Assembly (NCBI GenBank): GCA_013138675.1
Contig: WTCH01000355.1
Span: 1-9,655 of the forward strand
Length of the DNA: 9,655 nucleotides
Source of the DNA: Woeseiaceae bacterium
GTDB taxonomy: Bacteria > Pseudomonadota > Gammaproteobacteria > Steroidobacterales > Woeseiaceae
Reading direction: 5' to 3'
Shown in pieces: positions 4,886 through 9,655 of the stretch. The notes below the pieces were generated by a model, which did not search any database, had not been told where the DNA came from, and saw only the letters and a program-made list of their open reading frames with translations. The translations under genes were made by a program, and so were the position numbers. Each line of letters starts with the position of its first letter. Within the stretch, counting starts at the first letter, position 1.

Positions 4886-7318
4886 ATGAGTGCTGAATCC
4901 GACAAAATTCACGACTCGCTCGTTGCACAGCTGTCGAGCTTCGACTCGCGGCTCGATACGAAGGGCGATGACGTTGCCATGCTTTCCGAAATCCAGGACG
5001 GTATCGGCAAGCTGTTGTCCGGCAACGGTGGCAGTGAGGCCGAGATCAGGCGGGTTCTTCAGGAGCGGTATGAAAGCGGGGAACTGCGCAAAGAGACGTT
5101 CCAGCTCGTCAAGTCAATGCTGGATCGATTCGTGACCGAGCAGACACCGACAAGTCCGAGTCTGGACGATCCAATGGGCCGAATAGAGCCGAGCATGGGT
5201 GCGAAACCTGTACCGAATCCAACACCCAGGCCGGCAACCCAGCCGGCACCTGCGGACGATTCCATGAGCTCGACCATCGTGCTCCCGGACACGCCGCTGA
5301 CGCACCCTGATTTGGCGGATGACCGGGTGCAGATTGGGTCGGTTCTGCGGGATCGATTCATGCTGCAGGAACGCGTGTCGGGCGGCAGCATGGGGGTAGT
5401 CTACAAAGCGCTTGATCGCCGGCTCGCTGAAGCAGATTCGGAGTTCCCGTGCGTGGCGATCAAGATACTCTCACCGAAGTTCTCGCAGAGTGGGATTGCG
5501 TTGCGAGCGCTTCAGCAGGAGGCGGCCAAAGGGCGTTGCCTCGTACACCCGAATATCGTTCGATTCATCGATCTGGATCGGGACGATGATCTGAACTTCA
5601 TTGTCATGGAATGGCTTGAGGGGCGAACCCTGGCAGACATTCTGGACTCCCCCGACGCAAAGAGCATCGACCTCGACCGTGCATTTGCGATAGTCCGCCA
5701 GGTTGGCAAGGCGCTCGACTACGCACACCGTTGTGGCATCGTTCATGCGGACGTCAAACCAGGCAATATCATGATCATGCCGAATGGCGATGCGAAGTTA
5801 TTCGACTTCGGCGTCGCCCGCGTTCGGCAGAAGCAACTGGACAAGGACCCGGATTTTGATCCGGGCATACTTGGCCTGCTGACGCCGGCCTACTCGAGCA
5901 TGCAGGTACTCACCGGTAATAAACCGACGCCGTCTGACGATGTATTTTCCCTTGCATGCCTGATGTACCGACTGATTGCCGGGTACCGTGTTTTTGGTCC
6001 TCGTAATGCAGCAGAGGCGGCCGAAGAGGGAATGAAGCCGCAGCGTCTGGATAAACTCAGCGACGCCAATTGGCGAGTACTCAAAAAGGCGTTGTCGTAT
6101 TCGCGCGTAGCGCGTTTCGAATCGATGGCTGATTTCATCGATGCCCTGAATGTTGAGGCGGCCGCGTCAATTACCGTAGACATACCGGCACCCGAGCGCT
6201 TTGCCGATCTTGTTGAGGAACGCAGAGGCCCGGGGCGCGCCCTGTTTGGCCTTGTCATAATGATTGGTCTCGCCGCCGTGGTCGGCAACCAGATGGGGCT
6301 GCTTGATCCTTACAAAGAGCGCTTCGGACTGCAGAAAGCGCAGCAGATTCCCGAGGAATCGGCAATCGTCGAACTGCCGGCACCAGAACTGCTAATCGAA
6401 GAGGCGCCTCCGGAAGTGGCGCCGGTGATCGAGGGACTACCGGTTGATGAGCCTGTTGCAGAACCCGCCGCAACGGAGATGGCCGTCGAGGAAGAGCTGC
6501 TCGAACCCCAGGAAGCTATTGTGGTGCCGGAGCCAGAGGCAATTTTCGAGCCTCTTGTCGACTTTTCCCAACTACCCCCACCGACCACCGAGCTGAGTCT
6601 GGCAACGGACGGAAATAGCCCGGAATCGGTAACCGTAAGGATACGCGAGAATGGTCGAACGGCATCGGTTGACCTCGTGCGAGATAGCGTCGAGTTCCCG
6701 ATGACACTCCGGCTCGAAGAGGTTGGCTTTAGTGGCAACCGATCGCCGTGGGTATCTGGCCAATACGAATTTTCAGACAACGGTTTCATCGAATTTCCGG
6801 TCGGGCAGGATCGTGTGCGGGTCACGGTGTCGATGACTGCCGATTCCACGCGTGAGGCTGATCAGCAAGCTACGCTGCGCGTTCGCGAGGCAGACTCCGC
6901 TACCTCAGAACTTGCCATCATCAATGTGATCCTCGAAGACGATGATCAGCGCGCCTTTGAAGCCACGCTGCCCGCGAATACAGTCGCGTTCGCAACGAGC
7001 CAGGTCTCTGTCAACGAGCAGGACCCGGCTGTGCAACTCGATATCCTGCGTTTCAATCCCGATAGCACGTCACTGGTTGTTAGTTTTCGGCTGCGCGACA
7101 TCACGGCAACCCAGGGCGAGGACTATTTCGCGCCCGGTGGATCCACCGTCGAATTTGGCCCGGGCCAACGCGCCACGCGCCTGCTGATTCCGCTGGTGCA
7201 GGACTCCGAGTACGAAGACAACGAAGCCTTCATCGTCGAATTGTCAGTCGGGGATTCATTGCCCGGCAGTAGCGGCCTTCACCGAGTCGCTGTTCTGATT
7301 CGCGACGACGACCAGTAA
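4886..7318 (+). CDS. Membrane Ser/Thr protein kinase with C-terminal Calx-beta domains
   Basis: This 810-aa protein has four parts. Residues 1-85 are a helical, charged cytoplasmic region, followed by a Pro-rich linker to about 145. Residues about 155-425 are a Hanks-type kinase: glycine loop VSGGSMGVVYKA (first Gly replaced by Ser), VAIK with K193, likely alpha-C Glu E212, catalytic loop IVHADVKPGN with D289, K291 and N294 (HAD instead of HRD), DFG at 307-309, and TPAYSSMQ where APE is usual. Residues 452-473 (FGLVIMIGLAAVV) are the single membrane segment. After an acidic, Pro/Glu-rich stretch (490-560), two beta-rich Calx-beta-like domains follow (about 566-686 and 695-810), each ending in an acidic DDDQ. 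The kinase would face the cytoplasm and the Calx-beta domains the periplasm, possibly sensing calcium or a surface ligand (inference). The gene starts 50 bp after the FAD dehydrogenase and ends 61 bp before ilvD. Confidence 0.88.
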   Translation: MSAESDKIHDSLVAQLSSFDSRLDTKGDDVAMLSEIQDGIGKLLSGNGGSEAEIRRVLQERYESGELRKETFQLVKSMLDRFVTEQTPTSPSLDDPMGRIEPSMGAKPVPNPTPRPATQPAPADDSMSSTIVLPDTPLTHPDLADDRVQIGSVLRDRFMLQERVSGGSMGVVYKALDRRLAEADSEFPCVAIKILSPKFSQSGIALRALQQEAAKGRCLVHPNIVRFIDLDRDDDLNFIVMEWLEGRTLADILDSPDAKSIDLDRAFAIVRQVGKALDYAHRCGIVHADVKPGNIMIMPNGDAKLFDFGVARVRQKQLDKDPDFDPGILGLLTPAYSSMQVLTGNKPTPSDDVFSLACLMYRLIAGYRVFGPRNAAEAAEEGMKPQRLDKLSDANWRVLKKALSYSRVARFESMADFIDALNVEAAASITVDIPAPERFADLVEERRGPGRALFGLVIMIGLAAVVGNQMGLLDPYKERFGLQKAQQIPEESAIVELPAPELLIEEAPPEVAPVIEGLPVDEPVAEPAATEMAVEEELLEPQEAIVVPEPEAIFEPLVDFSQLPPPTTELSLATDGNSPESVTVRIRENGRTASVDLVRDSVEFPMTLRLEEVGFSGNRSPWVSGQYEFSDNGFIEFPVGQDRVRVTVSMTADSTREADQQATLRVREADSATSELAIINVILEDDDQRAFEATLPANTVAFATSQVSVNEQDPAVQLDILRFNPDSTSLVVSFRLRDITATQGEDYFAPGGSTVEFGPGQRATRLLIPLVQDSEYEDNEAFIVELSVGDSLPGSSGLHRVAVLIRDDDQ

Positions 7319-7321
7319 GTA

Positions 7322-7350
7322 TTCAGCCAGCCCCAATTCGTTGCTAGACT
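7322..7350 (+). promoter_or_regulatory. Possible ilvD promoter with extended -10
   Basis: TTCAGC (7322-7327), 17-bp spacer, TAGACT (7345-7350) preceded by TGC, an extended -10 signature. Each hexamer is only a partial match, but the position in the 61-bp gap before ilvD fits. The kinase transcript could also read into ilvD, as no terminator lies between them. Confidence 0.3.
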
Positions 7351-7379
7351 GCCGCTGTTCTCCAAACAGGGCAATCATC

Positions 7380-9068
7380 ATGGAAGAAAAAGAACTGCGA
7401 CGCTATTCGCGCGTCGTTGTCGACGGCGATGAACAGGCATCCAGTCGCGCCATGCTGCGCGCCGTTGGATTCTCTGATGAAGATTTCAAGCGTCCGCAGA
7501 TCGGCATAGCGTCGACGTGGGCAATGACGACCCCCTGCAACATGCACATAAATGATCTCGCTGCCGAGGCGGCCGACGGTGCGAACAAAGCCGGCGGCAA
7601 AGGCGTCATATTCAATACCATCACAATCTCTGATGGGATTTCGATGGGCACGCCCGGCATGCGCTATTCACTGGTTTCACGAGAGATCATTGCGGACTCA
7701 ATTGAAGCCGTAACGGCCGGTGAGGGCTTTGACGGCCTCGTCGCAATCGGTGGCTGCGACAAAAATATGCCAGGCTGCATCATGGCCATGGCAAGACTCA
7801 ATCGACCTTCGATATTCGTCTATGGCGGGACCATCAGGCCTGGCGCGAAACGACGCGACATCGTTTCCGTTTTCGAGGCGGTTGGCGCCAAATCCAGCGG
7901 CAAGATCGACGATGAGGAACTCCTTGACGTTGAACGCACGGCAATTCCCGGGCCGGGGGCTTGTGGCGGCATGTACACGGCGAACACGATGGCGTCGGCT
8001 ATCGAAGCGCTGGGCATGAGCCTCGCAAACAGTTCTGCACAGGAAGCCATATCGGAACAAAAGGTCGATGATTGCCGGCAGGCCGGAGAGGCAGTCCTGA
8101 ACCTGATTCGGGAGGACATAAAGCCACTCGATATCATGACCCGCGAGGCATTCGAGAACGCGATTGCGGTTGTGATCGCGCTGGGAGGTTCGACCAACGC
8201 GGTGTTGCACCTGGTCGCGATGGCCCGCGAGGCAGACGTGCCCCTGACTATCGATGATTTCACGACAATCGGTGCGCGTACGCCGTTGCTGGCAGACCTG
8301 AAGCCGAGTGGCAAATACCTGATGTCCGAACTTATTGAAATCGGCGGCATACAACCGCTCATGAAACGCATGCTTGATCGCGGTTTGTTGCATGGCGATT
8401 GTCTGACTGTAACCGGTAAGACGCTTGCGGAGAACCTGGCAGATGTCGAGGACTACCCGGCGGGCCAGGACGTCATTCGCGACTTCGACAACCCGATCAA
8501 GCCTGACAGTCACCTTGCCATCCTGTACGGCAACCTGGCGCCTGAGGGAGCCGTCGCTAAAATCACAGGCAAAGAGGGTCTGCGTTTTGAAGGGACAGCA
8601 AGTGTTTACCATTCCGAGGAGGAAGCGCTGCAGGCAATCCTGGACGGTGATATCCAAGCGGGTCACGTCGTTGTTATTCGCTTCGAGGGGCCGAAAGGCG
8701 GCCCGGGGATGCGTGAGATGTTGAGCCCGACCGGCGCCATCATGGGTAAGGGGCTCGGCGCTGATGTTGCATTGATAACAGACGGTCGCTTTTCCGGCGG
8801 CAGCCATGGATTTGTAGTTGGGCATGTCACGCCGGAAGCCGCGGTTGGCGGACCCATAGCGTTGATTGAAGATGGGGACACCATCGTAATTGACGCGGAA
8901 GCGAAGCAAATCTCACTGAGTATCAGTGACGAGGAGATGGCCACCAGGAGGCAGGCATGGAAGCGGCCTGCGTCGCCGGTAAAGACCGGGGCACTGGCCA
9001 AGTATCGCAATGAAGTCTCTTCGGCGTCGGAGGGCGCGGTAACGATTCCGCCCCCTTGGGACGACTAG
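7380..9068 (+). CDS. ilvD: Dihydroxy-acid dehydratase
   Basis: A 562-aa enzyme that removes water from 2,3-dihydroxy-isovalerate and 2,3-dihydroxy-3-methylvalerate, the step before the last in valine and isoleucine synthesis. The cluster cysteines are visible: C53 in TTPCNMH, C126 in GGCDKNMPGC and C195 in GPGACGGMYTANTM, with K128 the lysine carbamylated in the family and the Mg-binding Asp beside it. DGRFSGGSHGFVVGHVTPEA near the C-terminus holds the catalytic Ser. The length and three-Cys pattern fit the shorter [2Fe-2S]-type DHADs rather than the roughly 616-aa E. coli form. I chose ATG 7380, with AGGG about 10 bp upstream, over the in-frame TTG at 7341, which would add a Cys-rich non-homologous stretch. 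A terminator follows at 9253-9286. Confidence 0.97.
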   Translation: MEEKELRRYSRVVVDGDEQASSRAMLRAVGFSDEDFKRPQIGIASTWAMTTPCNMHINDLAAEAADGANKAGGKGVIFNTITISDGISMGTPGMRYSLVSREIIADSIEAVTAGEGFDGLVAIGGCDKNMPGCIMAMARLNRPSIFVYGGTIRPGAKRRDIVSVFEAVGAKSSGKIDDEELLDVERTAIPGPGACGGMYTANTMASAIEALGMSLANSSAQEAISEQKVDDCRQAGEAVLNLIREDIKPLDIMTREAFENAIAVVIALGGSTNAVLHLVAMAREADVPLTIDDFTTIGARTPLLADLKPSGKYLMSELIEIGGIQPLMKRMLDRGLLHGDCLTVTGKTLAENLADVEDYPAGQDVIRDFDNPIKPDSHLAILYGNLAPEGAVAKITGKEGLRFEGTASVYHSEEEALQAILDGDIQAGHVVVIRFEGPKGGPGMREMLSPTGAIMGKGLGADVALITDGRFSGGSHGFVVGHVTPEAAVGGPIALIEDGDTIVIDAEAKQISLSISDEEMATRRQAWKRPASPVKTGALAKYRNEVSSASEGAVTIPPPWDD

Positions 9069-9072
9069 AGAC

Positions 9073-9101
9073 TTGACCTTTTCGGGCTGATTCGCTCTAC
9101 T
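9073..9101 (+). promoter_or_regulatory. Sigma70-type promoter between ilvD and the aspartokinase gene
   Basis: TTGACC (9073-9078, 5/6 consensus), 17-bp spacer, TCTACT (9096-9101, 4/6). Transcription would begin near 9108 and run about 205 bp to the aspartokinase start, through the terminator at 9253-9286. It is the best promoter-like match I see in the window. Confidence 0.5.
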
Positions 9102-9107
9102 GGCCGG

Positions 9108-9227
9108 ATGCGATTTTCTGTCACCCACGTAATGTGCCAACACATCGACACGATCGATGCGAAAAAACACATAAAATATATGGCGCGCCAGAGGTGCGTG
9201 GGTGCGAATGGCAATAGTACCGACTAG
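9108..9227 (+). CDS. Possible 39-aa leader peptide upstream of aspartokinase
   Basis: An ATG at 9108 falls about where the promoter at 9073-9101 would start transcription and opens a 39-codon frame ending with TAG at 9225-9227. The middle of the frame reads DAKKHIKYMA, with three Lys codons (all AAA) in five positions at 9162-9176. There is no Shine-Dalgarno sequence, so it would have to be a leaderless message. The frame may be chance, because the Lys codons coincide with an A/T-rich patch. It is recorded because a lysine-coding leader followed by a terminator before an aspartokinase gene is the layout expected of attenuation. Confidence 0.2.
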   Translation: MRFSVTHVMCQHIDTIDAKKHIKYMARQRCVGANGNSTD

Positions 9228-9252
9228 TAATAAAGTCCGGACATTGTCAACG

Positions 9253-9286
9253 AACCCGCGAGGTGCATCCTGGCGGGTTTTTTTTT
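9253..9286 (+). terminator. Rho-independent terminator between ilvD and aspartokinase
   Basis: AACCCGC (9253-9259) pairs with GCGGGTT (9273-9279). The 13-base loop can form an inner AGG/CCT pairing around TGCAT. Nine T follow (9278-9286). It ends 26 bp before the aspartokinase ATG, so it either closes the ilvD transcript or acts as a conditional terminator in the aspartokinase leader. GAGGTGC in its loop region also occurs at 9191-9197. Confidence 0.9.
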
Positions 9287-9312
9287 GCCTATAAGAACGG
9301 TTGAGCGGGAAG

Positions 9313-9655
9313 ATGGACGAAAGACTGACAGAAGCGGATTTTGCCGACAGCGTATCGCTGGGTGCCTCGACGGAAATTGCGGACTCACCCTGGGTCATTA
9401 TGAAATTTGGCGGCACCAGTGTCTCGAGCGCCGAGAACTGGAAGACTATTGCCCGGCTAATTCGTAATCGGCTGGACGATGGCCTCAGACCCGTCGTGGT
9501 GCACTCTGCGCTGGCCGGCGTTTCCAACCGACTCGATAAATCACTGAAAGAAGCCGCTGCAGGAACCAAGACAGAGGAACTCGCGGCAATACGGGCGCAG
9601 CACTACGACCTTGCTAAAGCACTCGACGTCGATGGGCCGCAATTGCTCGACGTAA
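9313..9655 (+). CDS. Aspartate kinase, N-terminal part (cut by window end)
   Basis: 114 residues are visible and the frame is still open at the right edge. After about 26 non-conserved residues comes WVIMKFGGTSVSSAENW; K31, G33 and G34 of KFGGTS are the ATP/aspartate-binding signature of aspartokinases. VVVHSALAGVSNRLD (about 62-76) is the second amino-acid-kinase motif. The enzyme phosphorylates aspartate, the first step to lysine, threonine, methionine and diaminopimelate. The N-terminal extension and the HSALAGVSN variant resemble bifunctional aspartokinase/diaminopimelate decarboxylase proteins of Xanthomonas relatives; the window ends too early to tell fusion from single enzyme, so no symbol is given. 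The ATG at 9313 has GCGGGAAG just upstream as a modest ribosome site. Confidence 0.9.
   Translation, partial: MDERLTEADFADSVSLGASTEIADSPWVIMKFGGTSVSSAENWKTIARLIRNRLDDGLRPVVVHSALAGVSNRLDKSLKEAAAGTKTEELAAIRAQHYDLAKALDVDGPQLLDV

Noticed and set aside
7698..8909. 403-codon minus-strand open frame
   Set aside because: It lies wholly antisense to ilvD, whose protein is unmistakable; the frame is a codon-usage shadow.
9180..9286. Lysine riboswitch, suggested by AGAGGTGCG before an aspartokinase gene
   Set aside because: Only the short first motif is present. The remaining L-box core elements and the roughly 170-nt multi-arm aptamer do not fit in the available space.

Overview
The window reads as chromosomal DNA of a gammaproteobacterium, probably a marine or soil lineage near Xanthomonadales/Chromatiales. 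The reasons are the order ihfA - MerR-type regulator - tRNA-Pro(GGG), known from Pseudomonas and relatives; the gammaproteobacterial style of the encoded proteins; and an aspartokinase whose N-terminal extension resembles the aspartokinase/diaminopimelate decarboxylase fusions of Xanthomonas relatives. The species call is inference. There is no insertion sequence, integrase, phage gene or CRISPR array.

Layout. 1-593 (+): the 3' end of ihfA, a 118-aa MerR-like regulator overlapping it by 20 bp, then tRNA-Pro(GGG). 576-991: a non-coding tandem array with a period of exactly 201 bp. Each unit begins with the last 18 nt of the tRNA (half T-arm, 3' acceptor strand, CCA) and carries a long hairpin, a rho-independent terminator and a GC-rich hairpin. 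Two full units are followed by a short third start. Differences between the units largely preserve base pairing, so the array looks like structured RNA. It is the least ordinary part of the window and recalls the tRNA-tail repeats (rtT) after E. coli tyrT. 1004-2242 (-): a class III nucleotide-cyclase-like protein, convergent with the tRNA. 2471-4835 (+): a PLP-dependent threonine/serine dehydratase-like enzyme overlapping by 17 bp an FAD-dependent D-2-hydroxyacid (D-2-hydroxyglutarate/D-lactate type) dehydrogenase. 4886-7318 (+): a one-pass membrane Ser/Thr kinase with two Calx-beta-like domains outside the membrane. 7380-9068 (+): dihydroxy-acid dehydratase IlvD. 9069-9312: a promoter-like sequence, a possible short lysine-codon-containing ORF and a strong terminator. 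9313-end (+): the N-terminus of an aspartokinase.

How the genes fit together. The dehydratase, IlvD and aspartokinase all touch aspartate-family or branched-chain amino-acid metabolism (aspartate to threonine/lysine; threonine to 2-oxobutyrate; isoleucine/valine synthesis). Only the dehydratase/FAD-dehydrogenase pair is clearly coupled. The kinase and the cyclase-like protein suggest signalling, but nothing in the sequence ties them to the metabolic genes.
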